From contig CM066040.1 of assembly GCA_033557465.1 (NCBI GenBank), positions 324,650,297 to 324,714,296 of the forward strand: a stretch of DNA of 64,000 nt. Reading direction: 5' to 3'. The notes under the pieces are model-generated. The model was not told the DNA's origin. It searched no databases and was given only the letters and a program-made list of their open reading frames with translations. The position numbers were made by a program, and so were the translations under genes. Numbering within the stretch: the stretch's first letter is position 1; each line of letters starts with the position of its first letter. Of this stretch, positions 1 to 10,610 are shown piece after piece. The DNA comes from Ichthyophis bannanicus (lineage: Eukaryota; Chordata; Amphibia; Gymnophiona; Ichthyophiidae).

Positions 1-760
1 TTTTCCCGGTCTCTAACAGAGGCCTTCGTCAGATCACCCTGCAGGGTGGTGGACAAGGTAAAGGTGGTGCGGGACACCCTCCACCGGCTCAGGCAGTTGC
101 AGGCCATATTAGAAGTCCCCAAAAGCCAGTGTGGCTATGGTTGATACTCCATTTATTTTGTGGTTCTCAAAAAAGAGGGCACCTTTCATCCTATCCTAGA
201 TCTCAAGGGGGTCAGTCGCTGTCTGTGCGAACTCCACTTTCGCATGGAGACTCTCCGATCGGTCATGGTGGCCATCCAGAAAGGCGAATTTCTGACCTCT
301 CTTGACTTGACCGAAGCCTACTTGCACATTCCGATTCGCCCCGAGCATCAACAATACCTATGGTTTGCTGTACCAATGGAGCACTTCCAATTCAGGGAAT
401 TGCCCTTTGGCCTTGCAATGGTTCCACGAATGTTCACCAAGATTATGGTAGTAGTCGCAGCGGTGCTGCAGCAAGAGGGCATTTTGGTGCATCTCTACTT
501 AGATGATTGGCTCATTAGAGCAAAGTCCGCAGAGGAGAGCGAATAGGTCACAGTGAGAGTCATAGAGTTTCTACAGGAGCTTGGCTGGGTAGTCAATTTC
601 GGTAAGAGTCGGTTGGCGCCATCCCAAGACCTGGTATATCTAGGTGCCCGGTTCCTCGGCAGTTCCTCAGGATGCACATTCCTTCATCTTATTATCTACA
701 TCTCCTGGGAACCATGGCAGCGGCCATTGAGTTGGTTCCATGGGCTCATGCCCACATGAC
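1..760 (+). pseudogene. DIRS-A reverse transcriptase (broken)
   Basis: RNA-dependent DNA polymerase of the DIRS pol polyprotein. Visible motifs are YSIYFVV near 145-165, the SLDLTEAYLHIPI palm segment at about 298-337, LPFGLA near 400-418 and the catalytic YLDDWLI near 497-517. An in-frame TGA lies at 142-144 where DIRS-C has an arginine codon, and another stop lies at 544-546 inside the thumb region; reading then continues in the same frame (GWVVNFGKSRLAPSQ). The catalytic aspartates are present but the frame is closed, so this is a remnant. Confidence 0.88.
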
Positions 761-909
761 ACCTTTGCAAGAGCCATGCTGCGCAGGTGGTCGGTGTAGC
801 ATCACCACTTGACACACCTATTGTCCTGCCCAAGGGCGACGTGGATAGCGCTCCGTTGATGGTTGAGACCGGAGAAGTTGGGTGTCTCCAGCGGCATACT
901 AACATCTGA

Positions 910-1177
910 TGATTGGTACTTAGGTTTATAACCCCCTCCCATTCCCCCTACCAGTCCTACCTATCCCCTTTGTCTTTATCTGTAGCGTTCCTCCTGGGTC
1001 TCTTCCTGTCCTTACTATCCTTCTTTCTTCTTTCCTATTTGCTCTCCTATCATACCGATTGCGTTCCTTTTTCCTTTTTCCTCTTTTACTTTCACCAGTT
1101 GCACCTTGTTATTACTGTACACCGCTTTGACGCTCCAGCAATGGGCGGTATATCAAATGATACTAATAAAGATAAAG
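910..1177 (+). mobile_element. L2-type LINE 3' end inserted in DIRS-A
   Basis: About 270 bp of non-DIRS sequence separates the RT and RNase H regions. It ends in the L2-like tail found repeatedly in this window: a GTACACCGCTTTGA block, a GGGCGGTATAT block and an ATAAAGATAAA terminus. ATCTGA occurs on both sides (904-909 and 1178-1183) and is a plausible short target duplication. No coding content is recognised. Confidence 0.7.
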
Positions 1178-1189
1178 ATCTGAATCCTT

Positions 1190-1970
1190 TTGACGACCAA
1201 TGCCAGCCTCTCAGGCTGGTTGGCCCATTGTCAGGATCAGATAGTGCAGGATGGTTGGTCCATGGAATAGCGGGGGTGGAGCCTGGAGATGAGAGCTGTG
1301 CTTCTGTCACTGAGGCAGTTTCGCAGCCTCGTGCATGGGCAGGCAGTGCGAGTGTTCTCGGACAATGCCACAACAGTGGCTTATATCAACCTACCAGGAG
1401 GCACAAGCAGTGTGCAGCTAGAGAGTGAGATAGGCCCATTGTTGGAATGGGCCTAAGAAAATCTTCAGGAGCTCTCAGCAGCTCATGTCGCAAGAACAGA
1501 GAACGTGACGGCTGACTATCTCAGTCGTGTTTGTCTGAACCCAGGGGAGTGGTCTCTCAATAAGGTCATCTTTGCACAACTGGTGAGGAGATGGGGTCAG
1601 CCGGTCATGGATCTGATGGCGACCTTCACATCAGCCAAGGCGATGTGCTTCTTCAGCAGACAGAGGGAATGAATGTCAGAGGGTCTCTATGCCCTGGTGG
1701 AGCATTGGCCCACGATGGGTCTATTGTATGTGTTCCCTCCATGGGTACTCATAGGACGTCTTCAAAGGATTGAGGTGCATCCAGGACTGGTGATTCTCAT
1801 TGCTTCCGATTGGCCATGCAAACCATGGTATGTGGATCTGCTCAGATTAACAGTGGACCAGCCGTGGCGGCTGCTGGGCCAGCCCAACCTCCTTTTGCAG
1901 GGGCCGGTTTGGATGCCACAAGTGGATCGATTCCTGCTTACAGCTTGGCTCTTGAGGGGTCGTAGTTAAG
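1190..1970 (+). pseudogene. DIRS-A RNase H and methylase-like domain
   Basis: After the L2 insertion the pol polyprotein resumes. The RNase H segment includes a TTNASLSGW-like stretch near 1191-1215 (the other copies have TDASL, so the first catalytic aspartate appears changed to Asn) and VFSDNATTVAYIN near 1350-1390. It is followed by ENVTADYLSRV, then the DIRS-specific domain with VMDLMATF, LLYVFPPWVLIG (about 1715-1755) and LIASDWP...PWYVDLLRL. In DIRS1 elements the region after RNase H has been described as DNA-adenine-methylase-like; that label is from family knowledge. Frame breaks are frequent. Confidence 0.75.
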
Positions 1971-1974
1971 AAAA

Positions 1975-3056
1975 AGGGGCTATTCGGCTCCAGTAATTAC
2001 CAAGTTGTTGAAGGCCCATAAACGTTCCACCTCACTTTCGTATGTCCTGGTCTGGAGGATATTTGAGGCTTGGTGCCAGGAGCATGGCTATTGCCTGCTG
2101 TCGGTGTCTGTGTCAGACATCCTGACCTTTTTACAAGCGGGGTTGGAAAAGGGTCTTGCCTGTAGCTCTCTTTGAGTACAAGTGGCTGCCATTACCTGTT
2201 TTCATGGTAGAGTCCAAGGAGTTTCTTTGGGAGCTCATCCAGATGTGGTCTGTTTCCTTAGGAACGTTGAGCAGGTGCACCCTCCAGTGAGGGCGGTGGT
2301 CCAATTTTGGGACCTTAACCTGGTACTGACAGCTTTAACAGCAGAGCCTTTTGAGCCACTGGGGACCCTACATTAAAAGATTTAACTTTGAAAACTGTTT
2401 TTCTGGTGGCTATCAGTTCTGTGCAGAGAATTTCAGAGTTTTAGGCTCTGTCATGCCGGGAACCTTTCCTCTCTTTTTCTAAGGAAAAAGTAGTCCTGCA
2501 GCCTTTACCATCTTTTCTGCCAAAGGTGCACTCAGCTTTTCATGTAAACCAGCCAGTTTCGCTACCTGTCTTTTGCTGGGACAGAAGAGACTCAACAGGA
2601 TCCGGGGTTCTGCCTCTTCGATGTCCAAAAAGCTCTATGGTGCTACCTGAAGAGGATGGAGCAGTTTTGAAAGTCAGATGCCTTGGTATTGGGCGATATA
2701 TCAGATGTCACAATAAAGATAAAGACCTATTGTTCATTCTGTTTGGAGGACCGCGTAAGGGAAAGGCAGCTTCCAAGGCCTCTATTTCTCGATGGGTTAG
2801 AGAGGTCATTTCTTCTGCTTACATGATTCGGCGTAAGCAATTGCCTGTGGGACTGTGGGCGCATTCCACTAAGGCACAGGCAGTTTCATGGGACGAGGTT
2901 AGCCTGGTTCCCCCAGCAGATATCTGCAGGGTGGCCACTTGGGTGTTATTGCATACTTTTGTGAAACATTACCGGTTGGATGTGCAAGTGAAGGGAGATG
3001 CAAAGTTTGGTGTGGCAACCATTAAAGCTGGGCTCGCAGGTCCCTCACGAGTTTAG
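1975..3056 (+). pseudogene. DIRS-A tyrosine recombinase (broken)
   Basis: Site-specific recombinase that integrates the circular DIRS DNA. The N-terminal SAM-like part (SYVLVWRIFEAWC, then DILTFLQ), the FWDLNLVL...EPFEPLG block, a degraded QRISEL box, HSTKAQA in place of the usual HxxRA box, and FVKHYRLD with the candidate nucleophilic Tyr are all visible. There is a stop near 2174 and a 41-bp L2 scrap at 2683-2723. The C-terminal part is open up to the stop at 3054-3056, just before the ICR. Confidence 0.85.
2683..2723 (+). mobile_element. 41-bp L2 3'-tail scrap inside the recombinase gene
   Basis: The sequence from TTGGGCGATATATCAG to AATAAAGATAAA matches the last ~36 bases of the L2 tail at 1143-1176 and has no counterpart in the recombinase genes of DIRS-B or C, where the flanking codons are contiguous (RLFVLFGG). 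It looks like an extremely 5'-truncated L2 insertion. Confidence 0.6.
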
Positions 3057-3071
3057 TATTTCTCTGGTACA

Positions 3072-3161
3072 TGTCGGGACTGCACTGGAGGGATGGTAAG
3101 TATGGTGAAATTAGACCTTACCTGCTAATTGGCTTTCCTTGAGGACCTCCAGTGCAGTCCT
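3072..3161 (+). repeat. DIRS-A internal complementary region (ICR)
   Basis: GTCGGGACTGCACTGGAGG followed by an AATTAGACCTTACC block and CTCCAGTGCAGTCC. The second half is the reverse complement of the right terminal repeat end at about 5707-5758; the first half should be the complement of the missing left end. In DIRS replication the ICR is thought to template the end joining that circularises the cDNA. Confidence 0.85.
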
Positions 3162-3221
3162 GGATGATCCCAGACAAGAAGAAGTTCATCTGGGCTCAGG
3201 GGATGACTGCATATACCTTTT

Positions 3222-5440
3222 CGGTTTCTTATGTTTATTGACTTAATATACCGCTCAACAAATACATATCAGAGCGGTTCACATAGTACAAAAAGGAAAC
3301 CACATGGTAGAGAAAGGAAAAGGAAGTTACAATATTAATAGGACAGCAAACCAGGCAGATTCATTCGACATGACAAGAAGAGAAGGGAAAGGGAGAGGAA
3401 AGAAAGGGGATGTGGGCTACACGGAGGGGTCAGGGAGATCTAAGGCAAGGGCAAAGAGATGGGTTTTGAGTTTATTTCTGAAAGTAGTGTGTGTCTGTTC
3501 GAGCCGGATAGAGGGGTTAGAGAATTCCATAGAGCGGGGCCGAGGAAAAAGAAAGCAGAGGAGCGAGTGGATTGGAGGCGAGCGCAAGCAGGTGGAGGGA
3601 GATGAAGGCGGTTGAGGTGAAGAGACCGTGAGGAACGGGCTGGGGTGTGGAAGTGAACAAGATCAGCGAGGTACTAAGGGGAGTGGAGGTAAAGGACGTG
3701 GTGAAGGAGTGTCAGGACTTTGAAGTGGATACGAGATTTGACGGGAAGCCAATGGAGGTGGATGAGTAAAGGTGTTGCGTGGTCGCGTGGAGAGGAGTGA
3801 AAAATGAGACGAGCAGCGGTATTTTGAATGCGCTGAGGACGGTGAAGTTGAGTGGTAGGGAGACCTGCTAGAATTGAATTACAGAAGTCGACATGGGACA
3901 TAACCAGGGAAAGGAGAAGGGTGGTAAGTGCTTGTGCAGTGAGAAAAGGCCTGATGGCATGGATCTGTCGGAGGAAAAAGAACGAAATTCTTGAAACGTA
4001 AGCAAGGTGGTCGCGGAAGGAAAGGTGAGAATCAAAAAGAACCCCCAGATAGCGGAAGGAAGAGACCAGAGGGACAGATGAGCCAGAAAAGGAGGGGGCA
4101 ATCTGGGGAGAGGTATCACCACGGGAAAACCAGATTGCAAGAGTTTTTGTGAGGTTGAGGTGAAGACAATGGGTAGTGAGCCAGTTGGCAACAGCTTGAA
4201 GGCAAGTGCTTAGAGGGGAGAGATCAGGAGAGTGAGGAGAGGTGTGATGGAGAAGAACCAAGTCATCGGCATAATAAAACGCGGAAATCCCATGTTGCTG
4301 AATTAATAACGCTAGAGGGGTGAGAAAGATGTTAAAGAGGAGGGGGGCCAGAACTGAGCCCTGGGGGACACCGCAGGGGAGAGGAACGGGCTCGGAGGCG
4401 GAAGAGGAGGGGGATGAGGGAAGGACGGAGTAGGATCTGGAAGAAAGGAAGGAATGAAACCAGTGGAGGACAGTGCTACAAAGACCCGCTTCCTGAAGTC
4501 GAGCCAACAGAAGGGAGTGATCAACGAGATCAAAGGCAGCAGAAAGGTCAAGAGACACCGCCACCGACAGGTCACCATGATCGTGAGCTGTGTGAAGTTC
4601 GTTCAGGAAACCCAGAAGAACCGTCTCAACACTGTGGCTGGGACGAAAACCAGATTGGTGGGGGTGAAGAAAGTGGGTGGAGTCAAGGAAAGAGGATAGC
4701 TGAGCGAAAACAGCTTTCTCGAGGACCTTAGAAAGGAAGGAAAGGTTGGAGACAGGACGGTAGTGAGCAGGAATTGTGGGGTCCAGTGAGGGCTTTTTAA
4801 GGATAGGATGGACCAAGGCGTGTTTCCAAGGTTGGGGAAAAACACAGAGGGAAAGGCTGGTATTGATAATGATGAGAGCTGGTGGAATGAGAGCTAGAGA
4901 GGGAAAGAGCAGCCAAGAGGAGGGAATGGGGTCAAGTGGGCAGGAGGTTTTTTTTGGAGGAGGAGAGTAATGCAATCAATTCGGGAGAAGTGAGTGAATG
5001 GAATGAATGCCAGACATGAGAGAACTGAGAGGAGGGAGGAGGGGAACAGGGAGGGGGACTGGAAATAGGAGGAGGACAGTGGGGCAGAGATTAACGAAGA
5101 TCAATTATCTTTGAACTGAAATAGGTTGCCAACTGAGAGGGAGTGGGTGAGAGAGGTGAGGGGGGAGATGTAGTGCCGGACTGAAGAGAAGTGAGAGACT
5201 GAAGAACTAAATAGAGGTGGCGCGTCTGATTGGGTGCAGAAGAGATAGCAGTGGAGAAGTAATTCTGTTTGGCTTTGCGAACCTGGCTTCGGTAGTACAC
5301 GTGAGTAGACTTGAAACGTGAAAGGGTGTCAGGACAGGGGGACTTGCCTCATTCTTCCCAGAGGATGGGAATATGGACGGGAGAAATAAGAAGAACAGAG
5401 TGGATTCTGGTGAGGCGTTGATCGGAGGCCGGTGCCTCTA
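3222..5440 (-). mobile_element. L2-clade LINE, 5'-truncated, minus strand, inside DIRS-A
   Basis: Sits between the DIRS-A ICR and its right terminal repeat. The 3' end is at the low coordinates with the ATATACCGCTC...GAGCGGTTCACAT tail; the coding part reaches about 5300 and DIRS sequence resumes near 5445. Encodes the L2 RT described separately. The endonuclease is missing, so it is 5'-truncated. Confidence 0.85.
3674..4975 (-). pseudogene. L2 LINE reverse transcriptase fragment
   Basis: An open frame of about 433 codons covers most of the RT: HYRPVSNLSFLSKVLEKAV (about residues 75-93), SLDLSAAFDLVDH (palm A), [14 protein letters not shown] (motif B), AFYYADDLVLL with the catalytic YADD, then a C-terminal region with RYLGVLFDSHLSF and the QRIQNTAARL motif. 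This is typical of vertebrate L2 within the CR1/Jockey group. The upstream piece at 5091-5300 (RSQVRKAKQNYFSTAI) belongs to the same protein but is separated by stops, and the endonuclease is absent. The catalytic residues are intact, so decay is mainly by truncation. Confidence 0.88.
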
Positions 5441-5568
5441 TGTATTTTGATATGTCTGTCCCAGGGCAAGCTGCTTCTTCGTTTTGCGTTGGAAGGGATA
5501 GTTCTTGTTCTGGGGTAGAGTTAACCTGTTTAAGTTAATGTGTTAAGATTCTTGCATCTTATTTGTTG

Positions 5569-5758
5569 CTCCTGTATGTCTGCTTTGTCAATAATTTACT
5601 GGGGCTGGTGGGTGGTGCCAGCTACTTAAGAATACTGATGTCATCAGAGATGACACGCTCAGTCTCCAAGCTGCTGGTGAGAGCTGACAACCCAGATGTC
5701 GGGACTGCACTGGAGGACCTCAAGGAAAACCAATTAGCAGGTAAGGTCTAATTTCACC
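5569..5758 (+). repeat. DIRS-A right inverted terminal repeat
   Basis: Begins near TTGCTCCTGTATGTCTGC and contains CTCAGTCTCCAAGCTGCTGG and GTCGGGACTGCACTGGAGG, then ends CAGGTAAGGTCTAATTTCACC. It is reverse-complementary to the ICR at 3072-3161 and homologous to the right ends of DIRS-C and DIRS-D. No target duplication is expected or seen. Confidence 0.85.
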
Positions 5759-5759
5759 T

Positions 5760-5850
5760 TACTCCCTTTCTTTATTTATTAACTGTAAACTACTTTGTTG
5801 TTTCAATATGTGAAGCAGTGTAGTAAGCTCACTAATAAACATAAACATCT
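5760..5850 (+). mobile_element. L2-like 3' tail
   Basis: AACTGTAAACTACTTTG...AATAAACATAAAC matches the L2 tail pattern seen elsewhere (GTAAACCGCTTTG then AATAAACATAAA). It is non-coding and directly abuts the right end of DIRS-A. Confidence 0.5.
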
Positions 5851-6166
5851 ATTGCACTCTGATTTCTGCTATATCATGTATGTACAGTTGAAATAGACAA
5901 ACTGCCTACTAAGAGCCAAAAATCATTCCCTCCTAGCATTGCTTTTGTGTAACTGACTTAGGGAAATCATTTTCTTCCCTCTTTCCCTTTTAACAGGTGT
6001 TGTGCAGTATCCTTATACACAATGGCTTCAGTGACCTCTGTCACTAAAATGATTCCATGCATGTTTCTGAAGTAATTTAATTAGCTGCTGTATTTTCATT
6101 CTCTTTTGGTGAAATGGTTTTTTTTTCCAAAATCCATGCTATCATTCTAAAACTTGGTTTTCCAAA

Positions 6167-6369
6167 GTTGCCAAGTTACCCGGTTCCAGAAGTGAGATTT
6201 TAGGTCAGTCCAAGATTTCTGACAATTTCATTCTGATGTATTGTGGGACTTGCAGCACTGATTTTAATGGGTAAAATCAGGGGCTATAAATACCATACTA
6301 CATTGCAAGGCAAATTTAAAACCAGAACTGGCCAAAAATCTCACTTCTGAAACTGGGAAACTTGGCAAC
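6167..6369. mobile_element. 203-bp MITE-like element with long terminal inverted repeats
   Basis: The left arm 6167-6211 starts GTTGCCAAGTTACCCGG and the right arm ends CCAGTTTCAGAAGTGAG reversed, i.e. CTCACTTCTGAAACTGG...CTTGGCAAC at 6369. The arms are about 45 bp with roughly seven mismatches. There is no coding capacity, consistent with a non-autonomous DNA transposon. I cannot define the target duplication, so the superfamily is unknown. Confidence 0.65.
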
Positions 6370-6519
6370 TCTTCTCTGCTCTCTGTATCAGGTAATTATT
6401 AGTTGGATCCATTGTTTCTTTCAGGAAAAGCTGATCCAGTTCTGATTATACCTCGCTGCATGCACGGGTTTGTAATTCTGAATTTTACACATTTATAAGC
6501 CTGGTCCTGAAAAAAAATC

Positions 6520-6600
6520 ATTAATTTAACAAGTATTTGATATACTGCCATTTGCGCAAAATTTGATTTCATGGCAGTTTACAAAATTAAAGGTCATTGC
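6520..6600 (-). mobile_element. L2-like 3' tail, minus strand
   Basis: TTTAACAAGTATTTGATATACTGCC...GGCAGTTTACAAAATT has the reversed L2-tail layout (two complementary CTGCC/GGCAG blocks). It may extend a few hundred bases upstream but the rest is not recognisable. Confidence 0.45.
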
Positions 6601-7538
6601 AGACTAAAATTTAGACAAGATAAGACATAGTGCAACCATGAAGTCACCAGAAGGAAGGGATTTTAATAAAACATAATCAGCCAGAGACATTTGATTTCTT
6701 AATAGAAAACATAAGGGAGCGGGGAAACTTATAAATGTTGGGGTCTGAATCCATTTAAAAAAGACAGACCACAGACACTCTGCAAAAGAACACTGGAAGA
6801 GCCATGGTTTCACAGCTTTTTAACATTTTTATGAGAACTCTCACGGCGAATCTGGACTGTGTAAGGAAGGAACGGCTCATTTCTGTCTATCTCAGAAGCG
6901 GACAATAAACATAGGGCCTGTTCTGAATGTGACTGGCAAAACCTAAGTCCATCCTTTCCCAGGAAGAATGGAGTTTCTAGCAGCTACTGCTGATTTCTTT
7001 ATTAAAGCTGCAGGTTGTTCTGATCTTAGTATTCCTTTAAGATGATGGGTTCAGCTTCTAAGCATTTCCTCTGAGCATGCTTTCAGTTAGAGGTTGTGAT
7101 TCTGGACGATGGTTCACTTTTTCAAACTGCTGAGAAAACCACTATGATCCTGGTTCGACCTTTCCAAGTTTCCCTCCCCTTTCATCAGGAGTAGTTTTGG
7201 ATTTCAGAAGAACTGATGGTTTAAGTGATTTCATGTGATTAGCTTGGGGCAGCTCGTGATGCATTAACCCATATTTTATTCCCTCAGTACATCCCATCTT
7301 ATGGCTGTTTGCATAATACCTACAAGGAAAACTCTTCCACTGTACACTGTGTAATATTTCTCATGTTCCCATGTTTATTATAAGGCACATTTTAGACAGT
7401 ACGTAGAGATTGGATTGAGATGTCAAGATCACAATGTACACAATTTGGTGGTATTTTAGTAAAGACGTTGCCTAATGTGGAGCCTTTTTATAAACTATGA
7501 ATAAGGAAATGTTGGAGTGCATGTGTATGAGCCAAAGG

Positions 7539-8044
7539 AGCTATTTTGCAAATTTACACACAAGAAAAATCAGTGGAGGAAACATGGCAACTTGCCGACA
7601 CGCGCATGCGAATGTTGGTATTTCACAACATTCATGTGTATATGGGCTATTTGCAAACCTATGCGTGTAGATGCTGACAGCTAACTACAGAGTCCGTTAG
7701 CTTCATTTAATTAGAATTTGGAGAGTGAAATAAACAACGGTGGATTAAGGAGGATAACCCCCTTAATGCCTTCTGTAAAGGACTGGCCAAAGGAAGCACT
7801 TTTTAAAACCCTAAACATGCCAAGGAGCAGGTGTAAATCCCAACATGGACAATTTTAGTCACACACACACATATAGTCCCTAGATGACATGGATAAAACA
7901 CGTGTAGATTTTTAACCTGCCCAGGCCACTCCCTAACCACGTCTTCAACATGCCCCCCTGCAGTTTCTGTGTAGCAAGGATATCCATGTGTAAAATCAGC
8001 CCTTTCTAAAATGGCCATTTCTGTGTGTAAATGTGGAAATTGCT
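7539..8044. mobile_element. Candidate ~506-bp terminal-inverted-repeat element
   Basis: AGCTATTTTGCAAATTTACA at the left and the reverse complement of a TTTACACACAG-containing right end pair imperfectly over about 23 bp. The interior is non-coding. No target duplication could be fixed, so this is tentative. Confidence 0.35.
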
Positions 8045-9359
8045 AATAAGGTTTCTAAAATAGTCCTCTATGGGGGTCATTCCAAAATGCAACTATGCCA
8101 CCTAGATGTGTGGGATAGACATTTTTCTCACTAAAATGTCTAGACCCATATTCCTAAACCATGCAGGCCTGTACGTACATGGTTCAAAATCTCAGAACGT
8201 GGGCGTGAGGGAGCAGAACAGGGATGTGGCAAGCCACGGAGATGTAAAAAGCATATTCAGGAAAGGCCCGTGTGCGTCCTGAGTGTTTTCCGCGGATGCC
8301 TACGTTATACCAGTGGAAACGTGGAATAAGGCCAGGACTTAGAGAAACGTTTGCTCTGATCTTCAGCACGTCCCATAGAGATGAATGGTTGTGACACGTC
8401 TGTACTGAACTGGGATGTCTGCTGTCTGGGAGGGCAGAAGATGCAGTTGTAAAGAATAGAATGCACAGGTGAGGGATGTTTGCAAAGTTAGGGAACAATA
8501 AAAACACCCCTACAGAAATATAAAGCACTGTAATAGTCCTTATTTTGGCTCTGCAGACATTTGTTGTTTGTGCTAAAGGGGCTATTCTAGGCTTCCCTAA
8601 TAATTCCAGTGTTCGGAAAGATGGGAGTGTAGATGTAGGGATGGTATGCGACGTAGTATGGAGCAGAATTGTGCTTGGCTGAGAAATGCAGAGCAGATGT
8701 GTTGTCCTGAGACGCCATGCCATTATGTCTTACCAGCAGTTGTTTATAGGTGCAGGGCATGGCTTTTGCAGATGTATGTTATTTGTGACTGCAAACAAGA
8801 GTGTGTGTGTGTGTGTCGTATGGGGGTGCAGGGGAGGCCCTGGTGTGCTGATCTGCAGCCCTGGGGGGACATGTATGCCTGGCCAGTATCTGGACCATGG
8901 GGCTGACTGCAGCATCACCAGGAGCCAGTGTGAATGAGCAGTATATTTGCAGCAACGTAGCAGGACATGTCCCTGTCAGTGGTGGGGGATCCTTGGAGTG
9001 GGGGCACGCTGCAATGCAAACAGCACTGACACATATCTGACTACACCATGTGTTTGTGACTAAAATTACCAAGGTGTTCTTCAGATGCTATGTTTGTCCA
9101 GACAGACCCTGCAGCAAAACAAACATCTCACTTTCCACTTGCTTATACAATAGCTTTGGTGCACGTACATCAGCTTGTGGTGTTATGGGCATGCAGCAGA
9201 CTAGTATATATAGTTTGGTTTATATGGCCATATCTGTTTCATCCATATTAATGTGTTGTTTGCATGAGCACACCACTGTCATTGTGAGCATCAGCTTAGG
9301 AGATGTACATTTTGCCAGTGGGGGCGTGGCCACACAGAGACGGGAAGCATCTGAGACGC

Positions 9360-9440
9360 CTATCTTATTTATTTTATATATTTATTTATTTGAACTAATT
9401 TCTATATCGCCTTTCTAATATTCAAAGTGGTTTACATATA
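9360..9440 (-). mobile_element. L2-like 3' tail, minus strand
   Basis: TTATTTATTTGAACTAATTTC...ATATCGCC...AGTGGTTTACATATAAC is a reversed L2-type tail with the two short complementary blocks. No coding sequence is attached. Confidence 0.5.
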
Positions 9441-9474
9441 ACAAAATCTAACAGAGCAAAGATATGCATCCTGT

Positions 9475-9590
9475 ACTTATGACTTGGACTGAACACTATT
9501 AGAAATAGGATACTGGCAAGGCTGGCCCTGGATACTGGATTTGATGGACTTCTGATCTGACCCAATAAGGCAAAATATTATGTTCTAAGT
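9475..9590 (+). mobile_element. CR1-type 3' end
   Basis: GGATACTGGATTTGATGGAC, TCTGATCTGACCCAATAAGG and TTATGTTCTAA match the well-known 3' terminus of amniote-type CR1 LINEs (GATACTGGGC...GATGGACC...TCTGACCCAGTA...TTATGTTCTTA). Only the terminal ~110 bp remain. Confidence 0.65.
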
Positions 9591-9829
9591 AGGTGTGCTA
9601 TTATCCTGTCTGCCCATTAACTATGTCCTTTACGTACGTTTTTAAAGGGCCCATGTGCTTTACCTTTGAAACATCTGGTACCCAGGTAGTTAGCTGTCTG
9701 AAAATTGCTTTTAGTATACACAGAATGCATATTACTTAGTTGTCATATTTGTTTAGTTTGACATGTAGTGTGTCCTATAAAAAAACACCCAGCGAAGGTT
9801 ACTACAGAATCCTCAGAATATACTATAGA

Positions 9830-10425
9830 AACATGATGGCAGAAAAAGACCACATGGCCTATCTAGTCTGCCCTTCCATATCAACTACAATAATCCCCTT
9901 TTTCCTTTAGAGATCCTCTGTATTTGTCCCATGCTTTTTTGAATTCAGATACTGTCCTCATCTCTGCCACCTCCACTGGGAGACTATTCTATGCATTTAC
10001 CACTCTTTCTGTAAAGAAATATTTCCGCATACCACTCCTGAGTCAATCCCCTTTCACCCTCATCCTATGTCCCCTTGTAGCAGAGCTTGCTTTCATTCAA
10101 AAGAGGCTCTCCTCTTGTGCATTTATGCCACAGAGGTATTTAAACGTCTCTATCATATCTACTCTATCCTGCCTTTCCTCTAAAGTATCCATATTAAGAT
10201 CTTTTAAGTCTGTTCTCATATGCTTTATAACGAAGACCCCTAATCATTTTGGTAGCCACCCTCTGCATCAACTCCATCCTGTTTATATCCTTTTGAAGGT
10301 GTGGTCTCCAGAATTGCACACAATACTCCAAATGAGATCGCACTAAAGACTTATACAGAGGCACTGTCAACTCCCTTTTCCTGCTGGCCATTCCTTGCAC
10401 TATAGACCTTTCCTCCAGGAACCAA
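9830..10425 (-). mobile_element. CR1 LINE 3' fragment, minus strand
   Basis: Read on the minus strand, it encodes the C-terminal CR1 RT region ([19 protein letters not shown], then [11 protein letters not shown]) and the CR1 3' UTR ending near 9830. It is collinear with 41400-41960 of the full CR1 at 37-42 kb, with frame breaks. It stops about 15 bp before the DIRS-B left end. Confidence 0.85.
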
Positions 10426-10440
10426 CTATGCTAAGGTTCT

Positions 10441-10610
10441 GTTCCTTATCGTCCCTCCAGTCCAGTCCCAAACCTCTGGGTAGTGCACCTCTTCCAGCAG
10501 CTTGGAGACTGAGTATGTCACATTCTTGAGAGTAGCAGTACTAATACCACTGGCTCCTCCCACGAACTCCCAGTACATTTAGTCTCTATGCAGCTGGAGG
10601 ATGTGGTGAG
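10441..10610 (+). repeat. DIRS-B left inverted terminal repeat with internal hairpin
   Basis: Starts GTTCCTTATCGTCCCTCCAG and matches the DIRS-D left end base for base over most of its first 30 bases. It also contains an internal inverted pair: 10489-10518 (CTTCCAGCAGCTTGGAGAC) against 10573-10601 (GTCTCTATGCAGCTGGAGG), about 20 of 29 pairs. The same hairpin is stronger in DIRS-D. Confidence 0.8.

Larger units (their letters stand above)
1..5758 (+). mobile_element. DIRS-A, DIRS1-like tyrosine-recombinase retrotransposon, left end outside window
   Basis: The order RT, RNase H, methylase-like domain, tyrosine recombinase, ICR and right inverted terminal repeat is seen on the plus strand. The ICR at 3072-3161 is the reverse complement of the right end (5569-5758) fused to the complement of a left end; this is the diagnostic DIRS arrangement. 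Gag and the left repeat lie before base 1. Three L2-derived insertions (910-1177, 2683-2723 and 3222-5440) and several stop codons show that the copy is dead. Family assignment is from established DIRS architecture; the boundaries are read from the repeats. Confidence 0.9.
5851..9359. other. Anonymous non-coding stretch
   Basis: No convincing gene. Short ORFs here, including a 179-codon minus frame at 8184-8723, lack domain motifs. It holds the inverted-repeat elements at 6167-6369 and 7539-8044, an L2-like tail at 6520-6600 and a short (GT)n run at 8801-8816. Otherwise it looks like old or single-copy intergenic DNA. Confidence 0.5.

Noticed and set aside
3304..3615. Lys/Gly/Arg-rich plus-strand ORF as a small gene
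   Set aside because: It lies antisense in the 3' region of the L2 LINE and shows only low-complexity composition.
4414..4970. Plus-strand ORFs opposite the L2 RT
   Set aside because: Antisense shadows of the minus-strand L2 coding sequence.
8184..8723. 179-codon minus-strand ORF as a possible gene
   Set aside because: No domain, no Kozak-like start, no splice structure or similarity visible; composition is like the surrounding non-coding DNA.
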